DNA from: Nocardioides panacisoli
GTDB lineage: Bacteria; Actinomycetota; Actinomycetes; Propionibacteriales; Nocardioidaceae
Direction: 5' to 3'
Assembly (NCBI RefSeq): GCF_019448235.1
Contig: NZ_CP080409.1
Coordinates: 2,666,001 to 2,730,000, forward strand
DNA length: 64,000 nucleotides
The notes beneath the pieces were generated by a model. The model did no database searches and was not told the DNA's origin. It worked only from the letters and a program-made list of their open reading frames with translations. The translations under genes and the position numbers were made by a program. Shown piece by piece: positions 41,592 to 50,605 of the stretch. Numbering within the stretch: the stretch's first letter is position 1; each line of letters opens with the position of its first letter.

Positions 41592-42623
41592 TCACGCCGG
41601 CACCTCCGCGCCGCCGGAGCCGTGGGGCAGCACGCGGCGCAGGATGTCGGCCATCGTCACCACGCCGACCAGCCGGTCACCGTCCATGACCGCCGCCAGC
41701 TGCTCGCCGCCGTCGCGCAGCTGGGCGAGCGCCTCGTGCACCGGCGTCTCGCGCGCCAGCCGGAGCGGGTCGCGGGCGAGGTCGGCCGCCGCACGGTCGT
41801 CGGGCTCGAGCAGGGTGTCGCGCACGTGCACCACCCGCGGCGCCCCCGGACCGTCGTCGTGCAGCAGGATCCGCAGGTGCCCCGACCGCACCGAGGCGGC
41901 GCGTACGTCGGCCACGGTCGCCGACGTCGCGACCGCGGTCGGGCGCACCCCGGCGGGGACGAGGCTGGCGACCTCGAGGGACTCCAGGTCGATGGCGCGG
42001 GCGATCTGCTCGCGGAAGGTCGGCTCGAGCACGCCCGCCTCCGCCGAGTGCTCGACGAGGTGCCGGATGGTGGCGGCGTCGTACCCGGCGACGCCGGCGC
42101 GGTCGACCGGTTCCACGCCGCTGGCCGCCACGAGGCGGTTGGCGAGGGTGTTGATCCAGCCCAGCAGCGGACGGAACGCCCAGATGAAGGCACGCGCGGG
42201 CAGCGCGATGGCCGACGCCGACAGCTCGGGGTGGGCGATCGCCCACGACTTCGGCGCCATCTCGCCGACCACGAGGTGCAGGAAGGTCACGACCAGCAGC
42301 GCGAGGCCGAAGGCGACGCCGTCGGCGACCCAGCCGGGCATGCCGATCGTGGCGATGGCCGGTTCGAGCCAATGGTGCACGGCCGGCTTGGTGATCGCAC
42401 CGAGCGCGAGGGTGCAGGCGGTGATGCCGAGTTGGGCGCCGGCGAGCATGACGGTCAGCTCGTTCATCGACCGCAGCGCGGCACGGGCGGACCGGCTCGT
42501 GGCGGCGGACTCCTCCAGCCGGTGGCGCCGGGCGCCGAGCAGGGAGAACTCGACGACGACGAAGAGCGCACTGAGCACGATGATCGCGGCGGTGGCGACG
42601 GCCACGGTGACGGGGTGTTCCAT
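41592..42623 (-). CDS. CNNM/DUF21 membrane protein with CBS domains, short form
   Basis: A 343-residue protein with the DUF21 membrane domain (helices near 5-25, 60-80, 100-120; motif MLAGAQLGITACTLALG and VGEMAPKSWAIAHP) followed by two CBS domains that end almost at the C-terminus. The CorC_HlyC domain is absent. These proteins are linked to Mg or Co efflux and are often called haemolysin-like. Its ATG overlaps the stop of the upstream gene by one base, so the two probably form a heteromer. Confidence 0.88.
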   Translation of the reverse strand: MEHPVTVAVATAAIIVLSALFVVVEFSLLGARRHRLEESAATSRSARAALRSMNELTVMLAGAQLGITACTLALGAITKPAVHHWLEPAIATIGMPGWVADGVAFGLALLVVTFLHLVVGEMAPKSWAIAHPELSASAIALPARAFIWAFRPLLGWINTLANRLVAASGVEPVDRAGVAGYDAATIRHLVEHSAEAGVLEPTFREQIARAIDLESLEVASLVPAGVRPTAVATSATVADVRAASVRSGHLRILLHDDGPGAPRVVHVRDTLLEPDDRAAADLARDPLRLARETPVHEALAQLRDGGEQLAAVMDGDRLVGVVTMADILRRVLPHGSGGAEVPA

Positions 42624-43999
42624 CAGTCCACCTCCTCCTGGTCGTCGGCGGTCGCGGGTTGCTCGGTGAGGTGGAGCCGGAGCCGGGACGGCACGTGCCG
42701 CTCGACGGCGACCACCTCGGCCACCAGCGTGCGGGGCGTGGGTTCGTCCTCGGCCAGCTCGGCCGGGTCCTGCGGCAGCTCGACCTCGACCTGCTCGCCC
42801 TCCTCGAGGAGGTCGCCGCGGACGTCGAGCAGCAGCCCGGTGATGGTCTCGTAGTCCCCGGCGGGCAGGTCGTGGCCGATGGCGCGCTCGACCTCGTCGA
42901 CCGGGACGTCGCCGTCGACGACCCAGGTGTGCTCGTCCTCGGCGACGACGGTCGGCGGTGCCTCGTGGTCGTGCTCGTCGGTGACCTCGCCGATGAGTTC
43001 CTCGGCCATGTCCTCGACGGTGAGGACGCCGGCCAGGCCGCCGTACTCGTCGATGACGCAGGCCAGCTCGGTGCGGGCCTCGACGAGCTGGTCGAGCGCG
43101 TCGGGCAGCGCCATCGCGGTCGGCACCAGCACCGGTTCGCGCATCAGCTGCTCGGCGGGGGCCTCGTCGGGGAGGTCGCTGGCGAGCAGGTCGGCGAGCT
43201 CGACCAGCCCGACGGCCACGCCGTCGTCATCCACGACGGGGTAGCGGGTGTGCTCGACGGCCATCCGCTCGCGGACCTCCGCGATCGTCGTACTGCTGTG
43301 GACGGTGCCGACCTGGGAGTGCGGCACCATCGCGTGCTCGACGTCCTGGTCGGGGAAGTCGAGGATCCGGTCGAGCAGCATCGACAGCTCCTCGGGCAGG
43401 TCGCCGCTCTCACGGGAGTCGGCGACGATGTGCTCGAGGTCCTGCGGGGTGGCGGTGGAGTCGACGTCGTGGACCGGCTCGATGCGGACCAGCTTGAGCA
43501 GCGCGTTGGCGGCGTGGTCGAAGACGGTGATGAGCCAGCCGAACGCCGCGAGGTAGATCTGCGTGGACCGGGCCAGGCCGCGGGCCATCGGCTCGGCGTT
43601 GGCGATCGCCAGGTTCTTGGGATAGAGCTCCCCGACGATCATCTGCACGATCGTCGAGACCGCGAGGGCGGTGATGGTGCCGACCGAGACGCCGACCGCG
43701 GTGGGGACGCCGACGCCGCCGAGGAGCTCGCCGAGGGCGCTGCCGACGAGCGGCTCGGCGACGTACCCGATGAGCAGGCCGGTGACGGTGATGCCGAGCT
43801 GGGCGCCCGAGAGCATGAACGAGGTGCGGTCGGTGATCGCGAGCGCACGCCGTGCCGTGGCGTCACCGGCGTCGGCGCTCGCGCCGAGGCGGGAGCGGTC
43901 CACCGACATGTAGGCGAACTCCTGGGCCACGAAGTAGCCGTTCGCCGCGATGATGGTCAGGATCGCGAGGATCCCGACGAGCAGCATGAGCACCGTCAT
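42623..43999 (-). CDS. CNNM/CorC-type membrane protein, full length
   Basis: A 458-residue protein with the DUF21 domain (NGYFVAQEFAYMSVDRSRL, MLSGAQLGITVTGLLIG, VGELYPKNLAIANAEP), two CBS domains (about 205-325; HTRYPVVDDDGVAVG and VIDEYGGLAGVLTVED) and a C-terminal CorC_HlyC domain (about 345-440; WVVDGDVPVDEVERAIG). A cation-homeostasis role is inferred from the family. First gene of a two-gene operon with a long 5' region. Confidence 0.9.
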   Translation of the reverse strand: MTVLMLLVGILAILTIIAANGYFVAQEFAYMSVDRSRLGASADAGDATARRALAITDRTSFMLSGAQLGITVTGLLIGYVAEPLVGSALGELLGGVGVPTAVGVSVGTITALAVSTIVQMIVGELYPKNLAIANAEPMARGLARSTQIYLAAFGWLITVFDHAANALLKLVRIEPVHDVDSTATPQDLEHIVADSRESGDLPEELSMLLDRILDFPDQDVEHAMVPHSQVGTVHSSTTIAEVRERMAVEHTRYPVVDDDGVAVGLVELADLLASDLPDEAPAEQLMREPVLVPTAMALPDALDQLVEARTELACVIDEYGGLAGVLTVEDMAEELIGEVTDEHDHEAPPTVVAEDEHTWVVDGDVPVDEVERAIGHDLPAGDYETITGLLLDVRGDLLEEGEQVEVELPQDPAELAEDEPTPRTLVAEVVAVERHVPSRLRLHLTEQPATADDQEEVD

Positions 44000-44283
44000 C
44001 GCCGCGCCTCCTGCGGTGCGGACCCGCTGCCGGGGCGCGGGATCAGGTCAGTGCGTGGGCGGCGCGACGCCACCCAGGGTCTGTCGTACTCCATCCGAGG
44101 ACAGCAGCCCTTCCTTGGTCCGGTGGTCGCCGCCACGGTGGCGGGAGCATCAGCGTACGTGAGCGACACCAGCCGGCCGTCCACGACGTCCCCGGTCCCC
44201 GGCGGCCGTGGGGCGGGCCTCACGTGGTGACGGCCGCCGTACGCCGGTACTAGGCTCGTGCGTCTCGTCTCGGGAAGGACGCC
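44000..44283. other. Divergent promoter region with structured leader candidate
   Basis: No gene is visible in these 284 bases between the CNNM operon and nhaC. On the minus strand, within about 160 bases of the CNNM start, TGATGCTCCC (44152-44143) and GGCTGCTGTCC (44109-44099) resemble two conserved blocks of the Mg-sensing M-box leader, with a short hairpin (CCGCCAC and GTGGCGG, 44130-44144) between them. The resemblance is partial. Confidence 0.3.
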
Positions 44284-45888
44284 ATGGACGACTCGATCAT
44301 CACCGTCATCCCACCGCTGCTGGCGATCACGCTCGTGATCGCCACCCGGCAGGTGGTGCTGAGTCTCGGGCTCGGCGTGCTCAGTGCTGCGTTCATCGTG
44401 GCCGACTACGCCCCGCTGGGGACGCTGGAGCTGGTGTGGGCCTCGTTCGCGGAGCTGTTCTGGGTCGACGGGGCGGTCAACACCGGCAAGGTCTACATCC
44501 TGCTCTTCACCCTGGCGCTGGGCGTGATCGCCTCGGTGATCCTGATGAGCGGCGGCAGCTCGGCGTTCTCCGAGTGGGCGTCGCGGCGGGTGCGGAGCCG
44601 TCGGGGTGCGCAGGGGATGGCCGGCGGGCTGGGGCTGGCGATCTTCATCGACGACTACTTCAACGCCCTCGCGGTGGGCCAGGTGGCCCGCCCGGTCACC
44701 GACCGGATGCACGTGGCGCGCGCCAAGCTGGCCTACCTGATCGACTCGACGTCGGCGCCGGTGGCGGTGCTGGCGCCGTTCTCGAGCTGGGGCGCCTACA
44801 TCATCACGCTGATGAGCCCGATCATCGCCGAGGCGGCGCTGGACCGCAGCGACGTCGAGGTCTTCGTCCTCTCGGCGGGGCACAACTACTACGCGATCGC
44901 GGCGCTGCTCACCGTCGGCCTGGTGGTCGCGTTGCAGCTGGACCTGGGGCCGATGCGGCGGGAGGAGCGTCGCGCGATCGCCGAGGGCGAGACCTTCGAC
45001 AGCGCCGAGACGGTGCCGGGTGAGCTCACTGAGGACCTGCCGATGCACGAGCCCGGCCACAAGCGGGCGCTGGTGGTGCCGTTCGTCGCGCTGGTCGTCG
45101 GCGTGGTCGGTGGCATGGTGTGGAGCGGCGGCACCGCCGAGGGCTCGTCGTGGTCGGTGCTGGACGTGCTCGCCAACGCCGACGTGACGCTGGCGCTGAT
45201 CATCGGCGCCGCGCTGGGTCTGGTGTCCGCGTTCTACTACTACTTCCGCTACACCACGCCCGACGAGGACTTCGACCGCGGCGTGCTGGGCCGGGGCACG
45301 TGGAACGGCGTGACCTCGATGCTGCCGGCGGTCTACATCCTGGTGCTGGCGTGGATGCTCGGGGCGCTGATCGAGTCCCTCGGCACCGGCGACTACCTGG
45401 CCGGGCTCGTCGAGGACGCCGGCATCGCGGCGGCGTGGCTGGTGCCCGTGATGTTCGTGCTGGCCGGCGCGATGGCGTTCTCGACCGGCACGTCGTGGGG
45501 CAGCTTCGCGATCCTGCTGCCGATCGCCGGTGCCCTGATGACCTCGGTCGGTGAACCCGAGCTGCTGATCCCCGCCTTCGGGGCGGTGCTCGCCGGGTCG
45601 GTCTTCGGCGACCACTGCTCGCCGATCTCGGACACGACGATCCTGTCCTCGACCGGCGCCAGCTGCAACGTCATCACCCACGTCACTACCCAGCTGCCCT
45701 ACGCGTTGGCCGGAGCTGCCGCGGCGACCATCGGGTACGTCGTACTCGCTGCGACCGGGAGCGGCCTGCTCGGTCTAGCCGGCACGGTGGTGGCGCTGGC
45801 GTTGGCCGCCCTCGCCGCGAACTCCTGGCTCAAGCGGCTCGAGGACGAGATCGCCGACCCGGCGCCGCTGGCCAGCGACTCGCGCTGA
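44284..45888 (+). CDS. NhaC-family Na+/H+ antiporter
   Basis: Multi-pass antiporter of 534 residues (about twelve helices). NhaC signatures: GLGLAIFIDDYFNALAVGQV, KLAYLIDSTSAPVAVLAPFS, STGTSWGSFAILLPIA and GSVFGDHCSPISDTTILSS. A long cytosolic loop (about 215-250) separates the halves. GGAAGGAC precedes the ATG. It is divergent from the CNNM genes. The transported pair could be sodium or another cation with protons, or an organic acid as in some relatives. Confidence 0.9.
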   Translation: MDDSIITVIPPLLAITLVIATRQVVLSLGLGVLSAAFIVADYAPLGTLELVWASFAELFWVDGAVNTGKVYILLFTLALGVIASVILMSGGSSAFSEWASRRVRSRRGAQGMAGGLGLAIFIDDYFNALAVGQVARPVTDRMHVARAKLAYLIDSTSAPVAVLAPFSSWGAYIITLMSPIIAEAALDRSDVEVFVLSAGHNYYAIAALLTVGLVVALQLDLGPMRREERRAIAEGETFDSAETVPGELTEDLPMHEPGHKRALVVPFVALVVGVVGGMVWSGGTAEGSSWSVLDVLANADVTLALIIGAALGLVSAFYYYFRYTTPDEDFDRGVLGRGTWNGVTSMLPAVYILVLAWMLGALIESLGTGDYLAGLVEDAGIAAAWLVPVMFVLAGAMAFSTGTSWGSFAILLPIAGALMTSVGEPELLIPAFGAVLAGSVFGDHCSPISDTTILSSTGASCNVITHVTTQLPYALAGAAAATIGYVVLAATGSGLLGLAGTVVALALAALAANSWLKRLEDEIADPAPLASDSR

Positions 45889-45930
45889 CCCCGCGGCACC
45901 GCGTCGGCGTTCCTGTCGGGGCCGGTCGGC

Positions 45931-46392
45931 TCAGGAGCCGGCCGGTACGTCGCCCCGCCAGCTGCCGGTGGCCTGCCCACGGTTCTCGATGAACTCCTTG
46001 AACCGCTCGAGGTCCTTCTCCACCTGCCGGTCGTCGGCATTGACCGCCGACCCGACCTTCTCGGCGACGCCGGAGGCGTCCCAGTCGATCTGGACCATGA
46101 CGCGGCTCTTGTCGTCGTCGAGGTGGTGGAAGGTGACCACGCCGGCGTGCTCGGCGTCACCGTCGACGCTCGTCCACGCGATGCGCTGGTCGGGGTGCTG
46201 CTCGGTGATCTCGGTGTCGAACTCGCGCTCGACGCCGACGATGTCGGTGACCCAGTGGCTGCGCTTCTCGTCGACCTTAGTGATCGACTCCACGCCTCCC
46301 ATGAACTCCGGGAAGCTCTCGAACTGCGTCCACTGGTTGTAGGCGGTGCTCACCGGCACGTCCACGTCGATGGACTTCTGGACCTGGCCCAT
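45931..46392 (-). CDS. SRPBCC-family protein
   Basis: A 153-residue START-like barrel: VQKSIDVDVPVSTAYNQWTQ, FESFPEFMGGVESIT, WVTDIVGVEREFDTEITE, IAWTSVDGDAEHAGVVTFH and RVMVQIDWDASGVAEKVG. These proteins bind hydrophobic ligands; the ligand is unknown. AGGGAG precedes the ATG at 46392. A GTTT-N15-GGTTAC pair upstream resembles a stress sigma (SigB-type) promoter, which would make it stress-induced. Confidence 0.88.
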   Translation of the reverse strand: MGQVQKSIDVDVPVSTAYNQWTQFESFPEFMGGVESITKVDEKRSHWVTDIVGVEREFDTEITEQHPDQRIAWTSVDGDAEHAGVVTFHHLDDDKSRVMVQIDWDASGVAEKVGSAVNADDRQVEKDLERFKEFIENRGQATGSWRGDVPAGS

Positions 46393-46446
46393 GATCTGGC
46401 TCCCTTCGATCGGTGGGGACGACTCGTCGTCCCGGTCGACCGTCCG

Positions 46447-46471
46447 GTAACCGATTCGGGCGAAACCAAAC
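46447..46471 (-). promoter_or_regulatory. Possible SigB-type promoter of SRPBCC gene
   Basis: GTTT (46471-46468) and GGTTAC (46452-46447) are separated by 15 bases on the minus strand, 54 bases before the ATG. The actinobacterial stress-sigma consensus is GTTT-N14-16-GGGTAT/C. Confidence 0.35.
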
Positions 46472-46497
46472 CTCGTCGGGCTCCGCCGCGCACGCGG

Positions 46498-46566
46498 ACG
46501 TACCGAACGGCAGCAATCGCGGGCCATGAGCGCGTCAGGAGGTCCGATCCCAGCCGTTCGGTACGT
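46498..46566. repeat. Long-spaced 14-bp inverted repeat A
   Basis: ACGTACCGAACGGC (46498-46511) and GCCGTTCGGTACGT (46553-46566) are perfect complements 41 bases apart, upstream of the SRPBCC gene and downstream of tRNA-Ala. A similar pair lies at 59885-59945. Confidence 0.75.
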
Positions 46567-46632
46567 TCCTGTGCGCTGACCGGAGAGTGCTCGAAACGAT
46601 AAGGGAACCGCAGTGCGACGTGCGGTTCCGCG

Positions 46633-46708
46633 TGGTGGAGCCTAGGGGACTCGAACCCCTAACCCCCTGCTTGCAAAGCAGGTGCGCTACCAATTGCGCC
46701 AAGGCCCC
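46633..46708 (-). tRNA. tRNA-Ala (TGC)
   Basis: A complete cloverleaf: acceptor GGGGCCT with AGGCTCC, anticodon loop TTTGCAA on stem CCTGC/GCAGG giving anticodon TGC, and a T-arm with GGTTCGAGTCC. The CCA end is encoded (46635-46633). Linked to tRNA-Ile as in other actinobacterial origin regions. Confidence 0.97.
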
Positions 46709-46717
46709 TTGGGTGGG

Positions 46718-46846
46718 TCAGGAGTGGGGCAGCGAGTCGGTCGCCTCGGACCAGAGGGCCTGCTCGGCCTTGGACTCCTGGAGCTTCTTGTTCGCGAACG
46801 CCGCGCCGGCCGCAGCGAGGACGAGAAGGACGACCTTCTTGATCAC
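46718..46846 (-). CDS. DLW-39-type small protein
   Basis: A 42-residue protein between the two tRNA genes: [18 protein letters not shown] forms a membrane helix, then [17 protein letters not shown] and a short end. The sequence and position (beside tRNA-Ile/Ala and gyrA) match the actinobacterial DLW-39 family, although the motif here reads ALW instead of DLW. GTG start with GGAGG seven bases upstream. Function is unknown; membrane-anchored by inference. Confidence 0.85.
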   Translation of the reverse strand: MIKKVVLLVLAAAGAAFANKKLQESKAEQALWSEATDSLPHS

Positions 46847-46871
46847 CTGTGACCTCCGGTGGTCTCGAGAG

Positions 46872-46945
46872 TGGGCCTAACTGGACTTGAACCAGTGACC
46901 TCTGTCTTATCAGGACAGCGCTCTAACCGTCTGAGCTATAGGCCC
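46872..46945 (-). tRNA. tRNA-Ile (GAT)
   Basis: Acceptor GGGCCTA with TAGGCCC, anticodon stem CTGTC/GACAG with loop CTGATAA giving anticodon GAT, and T-arm GGTTCAAGTCC. No CCA is encoded. It lies downstream of gyrA and DUF3566, the usual place. Confidence 0.97.
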
Positions 46946-46989
46946 TCGTGTGGTGTGAACCAAGCCGGAACACTACCCGACCGTCGAGG

Positions 46990-47058
46990 GGACGGACAAA
47001 ACGGGTTGGGGGTCTCGACACGCCGCCTCGGCCCTCGGCGGCGGCTCGACCACCAAGG
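46990..47058 (+). repeat. Interspersed repeat element 7
   Basis: GGTCTCGACACGCCGCC and GGCGGCGGCTCGACCACC form a divergent copy of the family with a GC-rich palindromic centre. It lies between tRNA-Ile and the stop of the DUF3566 gene. Confidence 0.7.
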
Positions 47059-47059
47059 G

Positions 47060-47773
47060 TCAGTCGACGTCCTCGGAGAGGGTGACCTCGACGCCGCCCA
47101 GGAGGGCGGCGGCCATGTTGTAGAGGAAGGCCGACAGGGTCGCTGCCGCGGTGATGAGTACGACGTCCACCGCGGCGACCAGCATCGTGAAGCCGAGCAC
47201 GCGGGAGGTGCCGACGTAGTCCTCGACCTGGAAGGAGGAGATGTCGTCGCCGCCGATGCCGGACTGGACCGTCTCGTTGATCGAGTCCCACACGCCGGCG
47301 GCGCCCAGCACCTGCCAGACCATGCCGACCGCGACCACGGTCACGACCGCGAAGGCGATCGAGAGCAGGAACGCGGTCTTCATCACCGACCACGGGTCGA
47401 TCCGGGTCAGCCGGAGCCGCGCACGACGCGGGCCGCGCTTGGGGGCAGGGGCCGTCTGGGTCACCGGCGAGGCGGACTTCTCCCCGCGCTCGCCACCCAC
47501 CTGGCTCGCCGCCTTCTTCGCCGCGTCCAGCGTGGACTTGGCCGCCGCCGCGAACGACTGCTTGGCCGGCTTGTCCTGCTGCTCCGAGCCCGAGTCGGCC
47601 TGCTTCGCCGCGTCGGAATTCTTGGCAGGCTCGGGCTTCTGCTGCTTGCCCGAGCTCGCTGACTTCTCGGTCGAGGTCTCCTCGGTCACCCGCGGGATGC
47701 CGGCGACCTTGGTCTTCTCCGCGTCGGTCTCCTCCGAGACCTCGCCACGGGAATCCGTGTGACGATCAGTCAT
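47060..47773 (-). CDS. DUF3566 membrane protein
   Basis: A 237-residue protein like the one next to gyrA in mycobacteria (Rv0007). A long disordered Lys/Glu/Ala-rich N-terminus (about 1-115) precedes the DUF3566 domain: RRARLRLTRIDPWSVMKTAF, a helix to about 155, QVEDYVGTSRVLGFTMLVAA and a second helix to about 222. Function is unknown; a link to septal growth has been proposed for the region. Its ATG overlaps the gyrA stop. Confidence 0.92.
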   Translation of the reverse strand: MTDRHTDSRGEVSEETDAEKTKVAGIPRVTEETSTEKSASSGKQQKPEPAKNSDAAKQADSGSEQQDKPAKQSFAAAAKSTLDAAKKAASQVGGERGEKSASPVTQTAPAPKRGPRRARLRLTRIDPWSVMKTAFLLSIAFAVVTVVAVGMVWQVLGAAGVWDSINETVQSGIGGDDISSFQVEDYVGTSRVLGFTMLVAAVDVVLITAAATLSAFLYNMAAALLGGVEVTLSEDVD

Positions 47774-50499
47774 CAGTCCTCACTCTCCCCGGGGTCAGCC
47801 GCGGGTTCGGTCGGCTCGATTGTGGCACCCGAACCCTGATCCGCCGATTCGACCGCTCCCTCGACGCCTGCCTCGGCGGGCTCGGCGCCCTCCTCGGCAG
47901 CGGCTTCCTCCGCCTCCTCCTCGGCGGCGGTGGTCTCCACCGAGCGGGCCACCAGCGCGACCGCGTCGCCCGACTTGGGCGTCACGAACTTCACGCCCTG
48001 CGTCGCACGGCCCGTGGGCCGGAAGTCCTCGTTGATCGGGCTGCGCACGACCTGGCCCGACTGGGTGATCGAGAGCACCTCGTCGCCGTCCTCGACGATG
48101 AAGGCACCCACCAGACCGCCCCGGTCGGCGTTGGTCAGCGTCATCGCCTTGATGCCGAGGCCACCGCGTCCCTGGAGGCGGTACTCGTTGATGCGGCTGC
48201 GCTTGGCGAAGCCGCCGTCGGTCATGGAGAAGACGTACTGCGCCTTGACGGTCTCGACGTCGACCTCACTCGCCTCGACGTCGGCGGACTCGTCGTCCTC
48301 GGCCGCCAGGCCGGCAGCCTCCTCGGCCGCGACCTGCGAGGCCCGGATCACCGACAGCGACAGCAGCGAGTCGTCCTCGCGGAACTTCATGCCCGTGACA
48401 CCCGACGTCGCCCGCCCCATCGGCCGCAGCTGCTGGTCGTCGGCGCGGAAGCGGATCGCCTGCCCCTTGTGGGATACCAGCAGGATGTCGTCGTCGCCGG
48501 AGACCAGCTCGGCACCGATCAGCTCGTCGTCGTCCTCGCGGAAGTTGATCGCGATGACGCCGGCCTGCCGCGGCGAGTTGTAGTCACCCAGCCGGGTCTT
48601 CTTCACCAGCCCGTTGCGGGTGGCGAGCACCAAGTAGGGCTCCTGGTCGTAGTCGCGGATCGCCAGCACCTGCGCGATCTGCTCGTCGGGCTGGAAGGAG
48701 AGCAGGCCCGCCACGTGGCCGCCCTTGGCGTCACGGGTCGCCTCGGGCAGGTTGTAGGCCTTCGTGCGGTAGACGCGCCCCTGGTCGGTGAAGAACAGCA
48801 GCCAGTGGTGGTTGGACGTGGCGATGAAGTGCCGCACCACGTCGTCGCCGCGCAGTGCCGCGCCGCGCACGCCCTTGCCGCCGCGCTTCTGCGTGCGGTA
48901 GTGGCTGGCCAGCGTCCGCTTGGCGTAGCCGCCGCGGGTGATGGAGACGACCAGGTCCTCGTCGGGGATCAGGTCCTCCATGGAGAGGTCGCCGTCGGCG
49001 GCGATGATCTGCGTACGCCGCTCGTCGCCGTACTTCTCCAGGATCTCGTCGAGCTCCTCGGCGATGATCCGGCGCTGCCGCTCGGGGCGGGCCAGGATGT
49101 CCTCGAGGTCGGCGATGATCTCCTCCAGCTCGGCGAGCCGGTCCATGATCTTCTGCCGCTCCAGGGCCGCCAGGCGCCGCAGCTGCATCTCCAGGATCGC
49201 GTTGGCCTGGAGCTCGTCGATGTCGAGCAGCTGCATCAGGCCGGTGCGGGCCTCGTCGACGTCGGGCGAGCGCCGGATCAGGGCGATCACCTCGTCGAGC
49301 ATGTCCAGCGCCTTGGCGAGGCCGCGGTAGATGTGGGCCTCGCGCTGGTACTTCGCCAGCCGGTAGCGCGTCCGGCGCTGGATGACGTCGATCTGGTGGT
49401 CGACCCAGTGGCTGATGAACTGGTCGATGGTCAGCGTGCGGGGCACGCCGTCGACCAGCGCGAGCATGTTGCAGCTGAAGTTGGTCTGCAGCTCGGTGTG
49501 CTTGAGCAGGTTGTTGAGCACCACCCGCGCGACCGCGTCGCGCTTGAGCACCACGACCAGCCGCTGGCCGGTGCGCGAGGAGGTGTCGTCGCGCACGTCG
49601 CTGATGCCCTGCACCTTGCCGGAGTCGGCCAGCTCGGCGATCTTCAGCGCCAGGTTGTCCGGGTTGACCATGTAGGGCAGCTCGGTGATGACCAGGCAGG
49701 TGCGGCCCTTGGCGTCCTCGTCGACCTCGATCACCGCGCGCTGGGTGATCGAGCCGCGGCCGGTGCGGTAGGCCTGCTCGATGCCCTCGCGGCCGACGAT
49801 CAGCGCCGCGTTGGGGAAGTCGGGGCCCTTGATGCGCTCCATGAGCGCCTCGAGCAGCTCCTCGCGCGAGGCGTCGGGGTGCTCCAGCGCCCACTTCGCG
49901 CCGGCCGCCACCTCGCGCAGGTTGTGCGGCGGGATCGAGGTGGCCATGCCGACCGCGATGCCCGAGGAGCCGTTGACCAGCAGGTTCGGGAAGCGCGCCG
50001 GCAGGATCGACGGCTCCTCGGACCGGCCGTCGTAGTTGGGCACGAAGTCGACGGTGTCCTCGTCGATGTCGCGCACCATCTCCATCGCCAGCGGCGCCAT
50101 GCGGCACTCGGTGTACCGCATGGCCGCGGCGGGGTCGTTGCCCGGCGAGCCGAAGTTGCCCTGGCCGTGGATCAGCGGCGCCCGCATCACCCAGGTCTGC
50201 GCCAAGCGGACCAGGGTGTCGTAGATCGCGGAGTCGCCGTGCGGGTGGTACTGACCCATCACGTCACCGACGACGCGGCTGCACTTGGAGTAGCCGCGGT
50301 CGGGACGGTAGCCACCGTCGTACATCGCGTAGAGCACGCGCCGGTGCACCGGCTTGAGCCCGTCGCGTACGTCGGGCAGCGCGCGCCCGACGATGACGGC
50401 CATCGCGTAGTCGATGTAGGAGCGCTTCATCGACTCCTGCAGGTCGACCGCTTCGATCCGGCCGGTGGGGCCCTCGGGCGTGGTGGGGGTCTCGGTCAC
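47773..50499 (-). CDS. gyrA: DNA gyrase subunit A
   Basis: Cleavage-rejoining subunit of gyrase, 908 residues. The N-terminal domain starts with the motif [20 protein letters not shown], with the catalytic Tyr in the [12 protein letters not shown] region. The QRDR reads [15 protein letters not shown], with the unmutated Ser and Asp of quinolone-sensitive enzymes. The GyrA-box [10 protein letters not shown] is present in the first C-terminal blade, and a long acidic tail of about 60 residues ends the protein. GTG start. No intein is visible. Confidence 0.98.
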   Translation of the reverse strand: MTETPTTPEGPTGRIEAVDLQESMKRSYIDYAMAVIVGRALPDVRDGLKPVHRRVLYAMYDGGYRPDRGYSKCSRVVGDVMGQYHPHGDSAIYDTLVRLAQTWVMRAPLIHGQGNFGSPGNDPAAAMRYTECRMAPLAMEMVRDIDEDTVDFVPNYDGRSEEPSILPARFPNLLVNGSSGIAVGMATSIPPHNLREVAAGAKWALEHPDASREELLEALMERIKGPDFPNAALIVGREGIEQAYRTGRGSITQRAVIEVDEDAKGRTCLVITELPYMVNPDNLALKIAELADSGKVQGISDVRDDTSSRTGQRLVVVLKRDAVARVVLNNLLKHTELQTNFSCNMLALVDGVPRTLTIDQFISHWVDHQIDVIQRRTRYRLAKYQREAHIYRGLAKALDMLDEVIALIRRSPDVDEARTGLMQLLDIDELQANAILEMQLRRLAALERQKIMDRLAELEEIIADLEDILARPERQRRIIAEELDEILEKYGDERRTQIIAADGDLSMEDLIPDEDLVVSITRGGYAKRTLASHYRTQKRGGKGVRGAALRGDDVVRHFIATSNHHWLLFFTDQGRVYRTKAYNLPEATRDAKGGHVAGLLSFQPDEQIAQVLAIRDYDQEPYLVLATRNGLVKKTRLGDYNSPRQAGVIAINFREDDDELIGAELVSGDDDILLVSHKGQAIRFRADDQQLRPMGRATSGVTGMKFREDDSLLSLSVIRASQVAAEEAAGLAAEDDESADVEASEVDVETVKAQYVFSMTDGGFAKRSRINEYRLQGRGGLGIKAMTLTNADRGGLVGAFIVEDGDEVLSITQSGQVVRSPINEDFRPTGRATQGVKFVTPKSGDAVALVARSVETTAAEEEAEEAAAEEGAEPAEAGVEGAVESADQGSGATIEPTEPAADPGESED

Positions 50500-50564
50500 G
50501 ATTGCTCTCTCTGACTGGGTCTAACGATGTCTACGCGTGGCGCTAGATGGCGGGATACGGGTCT

Positions 50565-50604
50565 CGACAGGCTCGACCACCGGTCGTCGAGACTGTCGGG
50601 ACAC
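50565..50604 (+). repeat. Interspersed repeat element 8 between gyrB and gyrA
   Basis: One GGTCTCGACAGGCTCGACC unit, then ACCGGTCGTCGAGACTGTC, lies in the 106-base gap after the gyrB stop. It is the copy nearest to a core replication gene. Confidence 0.8.
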
Positions 50605-50605
50605 A

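Noticed and set aside
46523..46579. A 17-residue reading frame inside inverted repeat A
   Set aside because: GGGCC before the ATG is a poor ribosome site, and the sequence looks random.
46498..46708. Integration site of a mobile element at tRNA-Ala
   Set aside because: No integrase, no duplicated tRNA 3' end, and the nearby inverted repeat has no partner gene.
49900..50400. Quinolone-resistance change or intein in gyrA
   Set aside because: The QRDR keeps Ser and Asp at the key sites and the protein is continuous with normal spacing of motifs.
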